A DNA stretch of 56,384 nucleotides, taken from NCBI GenBank assembly GCA_030040425.1, contig JASHTS010000161.1, positions 1-56,384 of the forward strand, in the 5' to 3' direction. Under the pieces are notes generated by a model. That model worked only from the letters and a program-made list of their open reading frames with translations, was not told the origin of the DNA and made no database searches. A program made the position numbers and the translations under genes. Source of the DNA: Acidobacteriaceae bacterium. Lineage in GTDB: Bacteria > Acidobacteriota > Terriglobia > Terriglobales > Acidobacteriaceae. Below, piece by piece: positions 37,296 to 44,894 of this stretch (position 1 is its first letter; every line of letters starts with the position of its first letter).

Positions 37296-39065
37296 TTAGC
37301 GCGCTTGCGGCTTGCTTGTCTGGTTGGGCAAAACCACCACGAACTGCTTCACCGCCTTGCGCTGGCGCTGGATCTCCGCAGCCTGTTTTTTCGCGATCGC
37401 GTCGTGCAGTTGAAACTGCTCTTTTGCTTTGGCGTTCTCGCCCGTGCGCTCGTAGGCGACTCCCAGGCGATAGTGAGCCTCGCTCAAATCGGGGTTGGCC
37501 TGGATGGCCTGCAAATAATAGGCGATCGCCTGTTCCCACTGGCGCCGGCCCGCGCTCAGATTTCCAAGCTGCAAGTATCCATCGGCGCATTGGGGATCGA
37601 GAGTGACTGCCTTCACAAGCATGGTTTTCACGGTTTGCATGGCCGGCGCGCCGGCGGCGTTGCCCTCCTGTTTCCACAGGGCCAGGGCGTAGTAGTAGTT
37701 GGCCATTGCATTCGAAGGCTGCAGGCTCGCAAAGCGTTTCAGCTTGGCGAGTACGCAAGGCAACGGATCAGGCGCGGCAATCTCGATCTTGCCCATGAAC
37801 AGGTAAGGCTCCACGCTCTCCGGGTTCAGGTCCGACGCCCGGCAGAGATCCAGCGCAGCTTCGTCATACCGTGCGCCGGCAAAGAGCGCCGCTCCACGCG
37901 CGGTGAGCATGCGCGCAGACTGCGGATAAAGCCTGGCTCCTTCGTCAAACACCTCTTTTGCCTGCCACACAGCGCGGTGATAGAGGAGTTCTGAGCCCCA
38001 GGCGAAGTAGTTTTCTTCGCTGGGGTCTTCGCTTGCCGCTTGCTGAAATGCGCCGACAGCGGAGAGCGAGTCGCCCAGGGTCTCGTCGAGCTCGCCTTCC
38101 ATGCGGTGCAGATCCGCGCTGGGGCGGCGCGCCAGCAAGCGCCGAACATGATCGCGCGCCTGGGATGCGTCGCCGGCCAGCTTGAGAGCCTGCGCAAGGT
38201 CATATTCGTTGTCGTAGTTTTCGGGGTCGGCCTGGTATGCGGCCTCGAAACTTCGAATGGCGTCCTCATACCGGCCAGCCTGGAGACAGAACGTGCCCAG
38301 GCTGTGATTGGCCGCGAAGCTCCCGGGATTTTGCTCCACGGCCGCGCGCAATGCGCTTTCTGATTCCTTTGGTTCGTTCGGTTCGCCGGGAGAGCCTGCC
38401 GCGGCAGGTTGTGAGCTGGCCGACGGCAGCTTTACGGCTTCTCGCGTAAGCGCCTCGCTGGTGCGCAGACTCGCATCGGAACCGTGACCGCCGGCCGCGG
38501 TCCAGTCGGTCACGGCGGCGATGGCAAAGTCGGGCTTATCGGCAAACTGCATCGCCTGGCTGGCACCCTGCGGGGCGGACGCAGATCGCTCGGGGCTGGA
38601 TGCGACTAATGTCAGATCGACGCTCGGCTGCTCGCCGGGCGCAGAGACAACGACGGGAACTGCCGGACTGCGCAATGCTCCCACGGTTGCCGTCAAGGTG
38701 TAAGAGCCCACTGAGACGCCGGGAAACGTGAAGCTGCCCGCGGCGTCGGTGGAGGTTTCTCTTGACGCTCCGCCATCTTTCGGGTCGAGGGTCACATGCG
38801 CGTTAGCGACCTGCTTTCCGGCATGGTCGTGCACAACGCCGTGCAGAGTCGCAACTCCGGGCTGATTGGATGCGTTCTTCTGCCCAGTCAGGGCCGGCGC
38901 CAGCAGAAACAGTGCAGGCGCGATGCACCAGAAAGTGAACTCGATGCGCCGGACGAACCGGGCGGCAATCCTGTGCAGTGCGGCCCGCGGAACGCCGATA
39001 AAGGAAGACCAACCTGGCAATCCGGAACTCCTTTCAGCGTGCCTCGACCATTTTCGCAGGATCAT
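37296..39065 (-). CDS. TPR protein with N-terminal carboxypeptidase-regulatory-like domain
   Basis: A 589-residue exported protein. A long basic N-region precedes the hydrophobic signal segment (about 44-60: FWCIAPALFLLAPALTG). A carboxypeptidase regulatory-like domain follows (about 66-150: ATLHGVVHDHAGKQVANAHV), the same type as the N-domain of the TonB receptors. After a Ser/Pro-rich linker come TPRs from about 235 to 560. The last repeat and tail (YRLGVAYERTGENAKA, QRKAVKQFV) clearly match the TPR protein at 21143-22555. It converges on the CRTAC run. It probably belongs to the same surface system; the true start codon is uncertain. Confidence 0.83.
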   Translation of the reverse strand: MILRKWSRHAERSSGLPGWSSFIGVPRAALHRIAARFVRRIEFTFWCIAPALFLLAPALTGQKNASNQPGVATLHGVVHDHAGKQVANAHVTLDPKDGGASRETSTDAAGSFTFPGVSVGSYTLTATVGALRSPAVPVVVSAPGEQPSVDLTLVASSPERSASAPQGASQAMQFADKPDFAIAAVTDWTAAGGHGSDASLRTSEALTREAVKLPSASSQPAAAGSPGEPNEPKESESALRAAVEQNPGSFAANHSLGTFCLQAGRYEDAIRSFEAAYQADPENYDNEYDLAQALKLAGDASQARDHVRRLLARRPSADLHRMEGELDETLGDSLSAVGAFQQAASEDPSEENYFAWGSELLYHRAVWQAKEVFDEGARLYPQSARMLTARGAALFAGARYDEAALDLCRASDLNPESVEPYLFMGKIEIAAPDPLPCVLAKLKRFASLQPSNAMANYYYALALWKQEGNAAGAPAMQTVKTMLVKAVTLDPQCADGYLQLGNLSAGRRQWEQAIAYYLQAIQANPDLSEAHYRLGVAYERTGENAKAKEQFQLHDAIAKKQAAEIQRQRKAVKQFVVVLPNQTSKPQAR

Positions 39066-39106
39066 AGGCCCCTGCCTTCGCAGAGCTGCAGATTTTGCAT
39101 GGTGGA

Positions 39107-40729
39107 TCAGAAGGTGCCCATGGTCACATGCACAACCTCGGGCTTCTCATGGAAACAAAGTCCCCGATCGGTCTCGTCTCCGTTCCAGAGACGCAGTGGC
39201 TTCCATGCGCCGTTTTCATAAATTCCCTGCTCGGCGGTGATGATCTGGCTGCGCATCCACGGCAGTTTACCGGGCAGATGGAAAATTACGCTGGCATCCT
39301 CGCCCGTCACCAGGAATTCGTTCTCTCCCAGCTGCGCGATGAGAGCAGCACCGTGCGCATCGGGGGTGCCCGGCGCGCGGCGACCGTCGGGTTGCGGAAA
39401 GCCAAAGGAGACCGTCGCCTGCCATTTGCCGAAGTCAACCTCTTCGGTGGTCTGCCCCGGTTCTTCCACGGCGGTCTTCACCTTGCCGTCGAACTCGAGC
39501 TGCGCAATCTCACGGTCCATGGGACCGATGAGCGCAAAGTTCTCGCTGTGCCGTTTCCAGGGTTCGTTCCCCAGGATGTTCCAGCCCGACTGATCGACCC
39601 CGAAGGGCGAAAAGCCGATGGCGCCTTCGCCGAGCGCATAGAAAAAGAACTTGGCAAAGCTGTCGCCACGGCCGGTCTCCGGAATCCAGAGCGGGTTGTC
39701 GGGCCGATGGTAGGCGGCCATGACCTGGCGATAAAAGGGTGAGTCATCGGTATAGATGTCAGGGCCGATCATGTCGATGGAGGGTGCGAGCGCACGCCAG
39801 AGGCCGACCATCTTCTCGACCGCGCCGCCGCTCGGGTAACCGATACCCGGAGTGTCCAATTGCCGCTGGGGAAGCTCCGCGGCGGGGTAGTCGATCCATA
39901 CGTTGATGTAGCAGGGAACGTCGAACTCCTGCTTGCCTGCGGCCGCAATTGCGTTGATGTATTTCGCCTGGTAATAGACCTGAAACGTTTCGTCAGCTTC
40001 CGCGCCGAAGACCTCCTTCCAGGTTCCAGGCTGTTTGTGGGCGGCGGCGAGCATGTCAGCCGGGACCGGGCCGGCAAATGCGCGATTGGCCTCAGGAGAA
40101 TTGTCGCGGATGCTGCCAATGTTGCCGGATTCGTTTTCAACCTGAATCAGAAGGACGGTGTGGGCGTCGCTGTCAATTTGCTTGAGATGGCGCATCAAGG
40201 CCACGAAAGCGGTCTTATCGGCCTCAAGCGTATTGTGCGACAAGGGCGAGAGCACATCGATGGGCTCGCCGTCGGGCCGGATGACGTTGGGAAAACGCGC
40301 GGGATCGCTTTTGACCCAGGCAGGCACATAATGCATGTTGCCGTTCTTCCAGGTGCCGAACCAAAGAAGAATCACATGCAGGTTGTGGGCGCGCGCACCC
40401 TCCACCAGCTGATCCACGTTCGTGTAGTCGAATTGCCCCTCGCTTGGCTCGAATTGTTCCCAGTAGACGGGCGCTTCCATCGTGTTGGCATGGAGGGCCG
40501 CCATCGAGTCCCAGACTTGCGGCAGCTCGCTGGGCCAGGCGCTGGAGTTGTGAATCTGCCCGCCAAGGATCAGAAACGGGCGGCCATCGACGAGCAAAGT
40601 GTAGCGTCCGTCTTTCTGCTCGAGCCGGGGAGCTTCGGCGGCATAGACGGAGCAGCAGGCCGTGAGAACGAGAAGGCAAAGAACGAAACGAAGCCATCTT
40701 CTGACGGCGCGAAGACGCAATCCGGTCAT
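39107..40729 (-). CDS. GH35-like beta-galactosidase (DUF5597 type), secreted
   Basis: A 540-residue protein with a signal peptide (about 1-31). A TIM barrel begins with LVDGRPFLILGGQIHNSS, the typical GH35 entry (xxDGxPF), followed by YWEQFEPSEGQFDY. The acid/base is Glu200 in QVENESG and the probable nucleophile Glu351 in IPETGRG. The C-terminal 180 residues are a beta domain of the DUF5597 kind. It should release beta-galactosyl residues from oligosaccharides in the periplasm. GGAG stands nine bases before ATG 40729. It follows the MBOAT/ACP/KASIII run in the same direction after 68 bp, so readthrough is possible. Confidence 0.85.
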   Translation of the reverse strand: MTGLRLRAVRRWLRFVLCLLVLTACCSVYAAEAPRLEQKDGRYTLLVDGRPFLILGGQIHNSSAWPSELPQVWDSMAALHANTMEAPVYWEQFEPSEGQFDYTNVDQLVEGARAHNLHVILLWFGTWKNGNMHYVPAWVKSDPARFPNVIRPDGEPIDVLSPLSHNTLEADKTAFVALMRHLKQIDSDAHTVLLIQVENESGNIGSIRDNSPEANRAFAGPVPADMLAAAHKQPGTWKEVFGAEADETFQVYYQAKYINAIAAAGKQEFDVPCYINVWIDYPAAELPQRQLDTPGIGYPSGGAVEKMVGLWRALAPSIDMIGPDIYTDDSPFYRQVMAAYHRPDNPLWIPETGRGDSFAKFFFYALGEGAIGFSPFGVDQSGWNILGNEPWKRHSENFALIGPMDREIAQLEFDGKVKTAVEEPGQTTEEVDFGKWQATVSFGFPQPDGRRAPGTPDAHGAALIAQLGENEFLVTGEDASVIFHLPGKLPWMRSQIITAEQGIYENGAWKPLRLWNGDETDRGLCFHEKPEVVHVTMGTF

Positions 40730-40797
40730 TTGAGATTCACTCCATTACGGTGGGAAGTGTACGCGCAGAAACAAGAATAGACCAAGATACGCGGCGA

Positions 40798-41727
40798 TCA
40801 CGCGGGCAGGGCCAGCAGCGCGCCCCAGTTGAGGCCGGCGCCGAAGGCCGAAAAGACAACCGGAGCGGCGAGTGGAGCGGCCAGCGTGCGATGCCACTCC
40901 GCGGCGGCGATCAGCAGAGAAGCCGACGACGTATTGCCGTAGCGGGCGATGTTCACGAAAAAGCGTTCGCGCGCCGCCTTCAGGCCGGCGGCGACTTTTT
41001 CAATGAGATTGAGATTGGCCTGGTGGAGCAGGAAAGCGCCGACGTCCGCAGGGCCGAGCGCGTTGCGCGCGAGCAGATCGCCGATGGCGCGCGGCAGTTT
41101 GCGGTAGGCCTGCAGGATGACGCTCTTGCCGTCCATAAAAATTCGATCGTGCTCGATTTTGAGGATGTTGGCGGCGCTGCCGTCGGTTGCAAGCAACGAG
41201 TCGGCGATGCGCGCGAAGCCGGTCTGGGAATCGATCAAGGCTGCTCCGGCGCCGTCCCCGAACAGGATGGCGGTGCCTCTGCCTGCAGGCGTGCGCTCGA
41301 TGCGGCGGGACATGATCTCCGCTGCGATGACGAGGACCTTGCCGAAGCGCGGAGCGAGATCGGCGGCCAGGGCGAGCCCGATGAGCGAACCCGCGGAAGG
41401 GACGGCAATGTCGAGGGCCGGCGTGGAGTGGAGGCCAAGAGCGGCTGCGATCTGCGAAGCGGGCCCGGGAGAGAAGCGCTCGCTCGAGCCCGAGGAGACG
41501 AGGAGAAGCCCAAGCTGATCGGGCGTGGTGCCGGCATTCGAGAGGCACTCCCGCGCGGCGGCAAGGCCGAGCGAGGCGACGGTCTCATTTTCCGCTGCGT
41601 ACCGACGCTCTTCGATGCCGGAGACGGAGAGAATCCACTCCGGCGTGGCGTCGACCAGCGGCGCGAGCTCCTCATTGCCCACGCGGCGCGCAGGCAGATA
41701 AGAACCGAACGTCCGAAGATAAGCCAT
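40798..41727 (-). CDS. KASIII/FabH-like acyltransferase with Ser in place of the catalytic Cys
   Basis: A 309-residue thiolase-fold protein. The active-site block reads DIAVPSAGS, with Ser111 (TCC at 41397-41395) exactly where E. coli FabH has Cys112. The other two catalytic residues are kept: His235 in LHQANL and Asn265 in YGNTSS. The C-terminal FGAGLNWG is typical of FabH. Ser-type relatives such as DpsC accept an acyl group on Ser and serve as selective acyltransferases, so this protein may load or transfer an acyl chain without normal Claisen condensation. Its ATG overlaps the ACP stop by one base (TAATG), and the ACP is the obvious partner. It is unlikely to be housekeeping FabH. Confidence 0.88.
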   Translation of the reverse strand: MAYLRTFGSYLPARRVGNEELAPLVDATPEWILSVSGIEERRYAAENETVASLGLAAARECLSNAGTTPDQLGLLLVSSGSSERFSPGPASQIAAALGLHSTPALDIAVPSAGSLIGLALAADLAPRFGKVLVIAAEIMSRRIERTPAGRGTAILFGDGAGAALIDSQTGFARIADSLLATDGSAANILKIEHDRIFMDGKSVILQAYRKLPRAIGDLLARNALGPADVGAFLLHQANLNLIEKVAAGLKAARERFFVNIARYGNTSSASLLIAAAEWHRTLAAPLAAPVVFSAFGAGLNWGALLALPA

Positions 41728-41963
41728 TACGCCGATTTCGCGGAGATGTAGGAGTCGACTTTGCGGAGGGTATCGAACTTGCGCGCGGAGAGATCGGAGT
41801 CAGGAATGGAGACGCCGAACTCCTCTTCGAGGCCGGCGATGAAATCGGTGAGCGCGAAAGAGTCGAGCAGGCCGGAGGCGAAGAGCGATTCGTCGGCGGC
41901 GGGCGCGAGATTTTTTCCGGAGACGCGTTGCAGTACTTTAAGGATTCGTGCTTCCTGGCCCAT
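41727..41963 (-). CDS. Acyl carrier protein
   Basis: A 78-residue acidic helical protein. Ser35 in GLLDSFALTDF is the phosphopantetheine site (DSF instead of the usual DSL), followed by EEEFGVSIPDSDL as helix III. ATG 41963 has AAGGAG upstream. The gene begins 26 bases inside the preceding SGNH gene in another frame, and its stop overlaps the KASIII start. By comparison with DltC it should carry an acyl group to the membrane acyltransferase of the same operon. It is not next to fatty-acid synthesis genes, so it is a dedicated carrier. Confidence 0.9.
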   Translation of the reverse strand: MGQEARILKVLQRVSGKNLAPAADESLFASGLLDSFALTDFIAGLEEEFGVSIPDSDLSARKFDTLRKVDSYISAKSA

Positions 41964-43395
41964 TCCTGGCTCCTTCGATAGAGGTTTCGGTTTGCGGGGA
42001 GTGGCGATCTTTATAGGATTCGAAGCCGGCCATGAGGTCGGCCATGAAAGCGTCAGCAAGGGCGCGGTAGCCGTCACCGGTGAAGTGAGTGTGATCGGGC
42101 TGTGCCCAGCCGGCATAGACCCATTGCTGCATGGCGCCGGGTCCGCCCATGCGCTCTTGCCAGTCCCAGTAGGCGCAGTCGTGCGTGCGGCAGACGGTGC
42201 GCTGGGCGTCGACGATGCGGTCGGTGCCCTCGTAGTCGCGCCAGGCGTGATGGCGCAGGACGGCGCGGTCGCCGGGACCGATGACGAGAATGGCGGACTC
42301 CGGTACGTACTGGTGAATAGCGTCGACGAGCGAGGCGAAGGCCTGCTCGTAGCTCTGCTCGTCCCAGTCGGCGCTGGCGGCTTCGTTGGTGCCGTAGGCA
42401 AGCACGATGAGGGAGGGCGAGTTGTCCTTGAGATAAGCGGAGAAAAGCGACTGGTTCCACTTGAGGATGAGCGGGGCTTCGGCTCCGTTGATGCCGATCG
42501 ACTCCCAGGTGACGCCGGGTTGCGTGGCCACCCAACCGAGCAGGGTGACGGGCGCGGCATCCTCGGTGGTGATTTTGAAGTGGTGATCGCCGGCGGTGCA
42601 GGAATAGCGGAAGGTGCCGGGACCCGCCTGATCGGCGGCGGTCTGGATCTCGATGGGGTCGCCGTCGTTATCGGTAAAGCGCAGGCCGCCGCCACCGGGC
42701 TGCTCCAGGTACTGGAGCTCGAGATCGGTGCAGGAGGCGTCGAGCGTCACCCATTCGCCGGCGCGCTCGGTGGAGATGCTGATGCCGCCCATCCCCAGGT
42801 CGCCCGAGCCGAGATCGAGGAACTTGTTGCCCTGCGTCTTCCAGCCGGGCGACTGCGCGCGCGTGGAGCCGACGATGCGATAGCCGGCGAAGGGGTGCCC
42901 GGCGTAGGAGTAGCCGATGCCGCCATCGCCGAAGTGCGCCTGAAAGACGCGGCGGGCTTCCGCTGTGAACATGTCGGCGGCGGTGTGCGAGTCGCCCCAC
43001 TGGAGAACGCGCAAAGTGTTCGTGGCCGGGTCTCCGGAGCGCTGTTCCTCCTCGCGCGAAGCGAGCTGGGCGTAGAAACCGTCGAGTGCGTCTTCGTCGG
43101 CAATGGCGTGCGCAGCGGGCTCTTTGAGCCGGGCCCCGATCGCCTCCACGAGAGCGGCCCGTCGGGCTGGATCGAGACGCGGCGTGTAGGAACGGACGCG
43201 CGCGCGGGAGGAGCGCCTGCGGGCCGTTGCGGAGCGGCCGGCGCGCGTGGCTGTATGCCGCGCGGGCGAAGCCGCGGCGGTCGTATCGGTTTTCTTTTTG
43301 GCAGCCGGAGCCTGGGTTTGCGCGCACAGGGGAAGAAGCGCGAGGGCAGCGAGAGCCGGCAGAAACGCCATTCCACGAAAACGGTGCGGGCTCAT
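41938..43395 (-). CDS. Exported SGNH-hydrolase-like protein B of the MBOAT operon
   Basis: A 485-residue protein with signal peptide (about 1-26) and a strongly basic Lys/Arg-rich stretch (33-68). The SGNH blocks are QWGDSHTAAD (Ser136), AYGTNEA and DHTHFTGDGY near the C-terminus (Asp and His). About 200 residues of beta-rich sequence are inserted between the first two blocks. It aligns along its whole length with the upstream SGNH gene, so the pair arose by tandem duplication. ATG 43395 overlaps the previous stop in ATGA. In AlgJ/AlgX- and DltD-like systems such proteins receive or transfer the acyl group outside the membrane. Confidence 0.86.
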   Translation of the reverse strand: MSPHRFRGMAFLPALAALALLPLCAQTQAPAAKKKTDTTAAASPARHTATRAGRSATARRRSSRARVRSYTPRLDPARRAALVEAIGARLKEPAAHAIADEDALDGFYAQLASREEEQRSGDPATNTLRVLQWGDSHTAADMFTAEARRVFQAHFGDGGIGYSYAGHPFAGYRIVGSTRAQSPGWKTQGNKFLDLGSGDLGMGGISISTERAGEWVTLDASCTDLELQYLEQPGGGGLRFTDNDGDPIEIQTAADQAGPGTFRYSCTAGDHHFKITTEDAAPVTLLGWVATQPGVTWESIGINGAEAPLILKWNQSLFSAYLKDNSPSLIVLAYGTNEAASADWDEQSYEQAFASLVDAIHQYVPESAILVIGPGDRAVLRHHAWRDYEGTDRIVDAQRTVCRTHDCAYWDWQERMGGPGAMQQWVYAGWAQPDHTHFTGDGYRALADAFMADLMAGFESYKDRHSPQTETSIEGARNGPGSTNP

Positions 43396-44894
43396 GGCGT
43401 TCCGGCTTTCTTGCCGCCGGAGCGGATGTTTTCCTCGGCCTGCACCGCGGGCTGCGCGGCGACCTTCAAAGCAGAGTTCGCCTGGGGAGCTTGGGGCGCG
43501 GCCGGGGGGAGCGCGATTCCATGCTGCATCTTCCAACGATCATAGCGCAGGCTCAATTGCTGGACGAAAAGAGTAGCCACAATGGCAGCGCCCTGCGGCG
43601 TGGGATGCAAAAGGTCGGCCGTAACCAGGCGCGGATTGGCCGCGTACCAGCGCGCCATGGTGCCGCGGGAACCCATGGCGTCATAGGTGTCAAAGAAGGC
43701 GCAATGGGTTTCGATGGCCACCTGGCGCTCGATGTCGACAATTTCGGGGATGGTGCTCATGGTCTCTATATCGTCAAGTCCTTGACGTTGACCACGATCC
43801 ATGGGGCTCATGATGAGGATCGACACGTTGGGAGCAGCCGCCCGGATGCGATCGACGGCCAGACGCAGCTCAGAGGCGTACTGCTTGTGGACGAAATCGC
43901 CGAAGCTGCTTTCGTTGGATCCGTAGTTCACCACGATGAGCGTGGGGCCGGCATGGTCAAGCTCCTCATGCCAGAGATCGGGCTCGAGAACGCGCGCCAG
44001 GACGCTGGTGGTGGCGCCATTGAGGCCCAGGCTGTCATAGAGAATTCCCGTGGCGCCGCGGCGGAAATCGATGCCGAAGAGGGTGACGGCGCCCTCCATG
44101 GGCAGGACGGTCACCGTTTTTGTGCCCACGGGAAGCGGAACGCGAAGCGAGACGGCCGCCTGGGCTGCGGCTCCCGTGGATTGCTTCGCGATCTGAACGC
44201 CGTCCGCCTGGACCGCGAACGTGCCGCCGCCAGGGTGGGCGAGGTACTCGATCTCGGCAGCGGTCTGGAAGGATTCGGGGAAGGTGAATTTACTCCAGGC
44301 GCCGGGCTGGCCTTCAAAGGCCGCGCCGCCCAGGCCGTAGATGCCTTCGCGCACCAGGCCGACGCCGGTGCGAATCTTCCAGCCCTGATCGCTCATCTCC
44401 ACGCCGCGATGGCCGTACCAGGCCCAGGGGCGGGCGATGAGCGTGTAGCCGCGGCCGGCATCGCCGAAGCGGGTCTGCAACTGGGCGCGGATGCCGCCGG
44501 TGATGAGATCGGCGGTGGTGGGCGAGTCGCCGTAGTGAAGAACAGTGACGATGCCGGATTTCGTTTGCTCGAGCTTCCAGAGAGCGGCGAAAAACGGATC
44601 GAGTGCATGGGAATCGTCTTGCAGGAGCGGCGACGGCGGGGGAAGGTCGACGTTGACCGGGGTGCGCGGAACCGGCGGAGCGGGACGCGCCGGCCAGCGC
44701 AGATGAAAGGCTGTCGCGAAGATTTGTCCGGTGAATCCCTTGGAGCGGTCGATGCGCAGGCGCCAGACGAAGAGCGCAAGGACGGTGACGATGAGGGCCA
44801 GCGCCGTTTTGAAGGGGAACCCGCGGCCCGGATGCCGGAATCCCGGCGGAGCGGCGCGGAGCGGCAGACGGCGGGAGGCGTTAGAAATTGCCAT
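43392..44894 (-). CDS. Membrane-anchored SGNH-hydrolase-like protein A of the MBOAT operon
   Basis: A 500-residue protein with one N-terminal membrane helix (about 29-45), then an extracytoplasmic domain. SGNH blocks are HYGDSPTTAD (Ser124), NYGSNES (Asn327) and TADLLHPTP (Asp427, His430). The inserted beta region carries YLAHPGGG and SLGLNGA, matching YLEQPGGG and SIGINGA in protein B. ATG 44894 lies 14 bases inside the MBOAT gene; GTG 44915 in the same frame is an alternative. The topology resembles DltD and AlgJ/AlgX, acyl-handling partners of MBOAT proteins. A role as final O-acyltransferase or esterase for a surface polymer is inferred. Confidence 0.85.
   Translation of the reverse strand: MAISNASRRLPLRAAPPGFRHPGRGFPFKTALALIVTVLALFVWRLRIDRSKGFTGQIFATAFHLRWPARPAPPVPRTPVNVDLPPPSPLLQDDSHALDPFFAALWKLEQTKSGIVTVLHYGDSPTTADLITGGIRAQLQTRFGDAGRGYTLIARPWAWYGHRGVEMSDQGWKIRTGVGLVREGIYGLGGAAFEGQPGAWSKFTFPESFQTAAEIEYLAHPGGGTFAVQADGVQIAKQSTGAAAQAAVSLRVPLPVGTKTVTVLPMEGAVTLFGIDFRRGATGILYDSLGLNGATTSVLARVLEPDLWHEELDHAGPTLIVVNYGSNESSFGDFVHKQYASELRLAVDRIRAAAPNVSILIMSPMDRGQRQGLDDIETMSTIPEIVDIERQVAIETHCAFFDTYDAMGSRGTMARWYAANPRLVTADLLHPTPQGAAIVATLFVQQLSLRYDRWKMQHGIALPPAAPQAPQANSALKVAAQPAVQAEENIRSGGKKAGTP

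Noticed and set aside
41761..43545. Long plus-strand open frame of 594 codons opposite the SGNH/ACP genes
   Set aside because: GC-rich antisense frame, rich in Gly/Ala/Arg/Val, without domain or export signal; the minus strand carries clear SGNH and ACP motifs.
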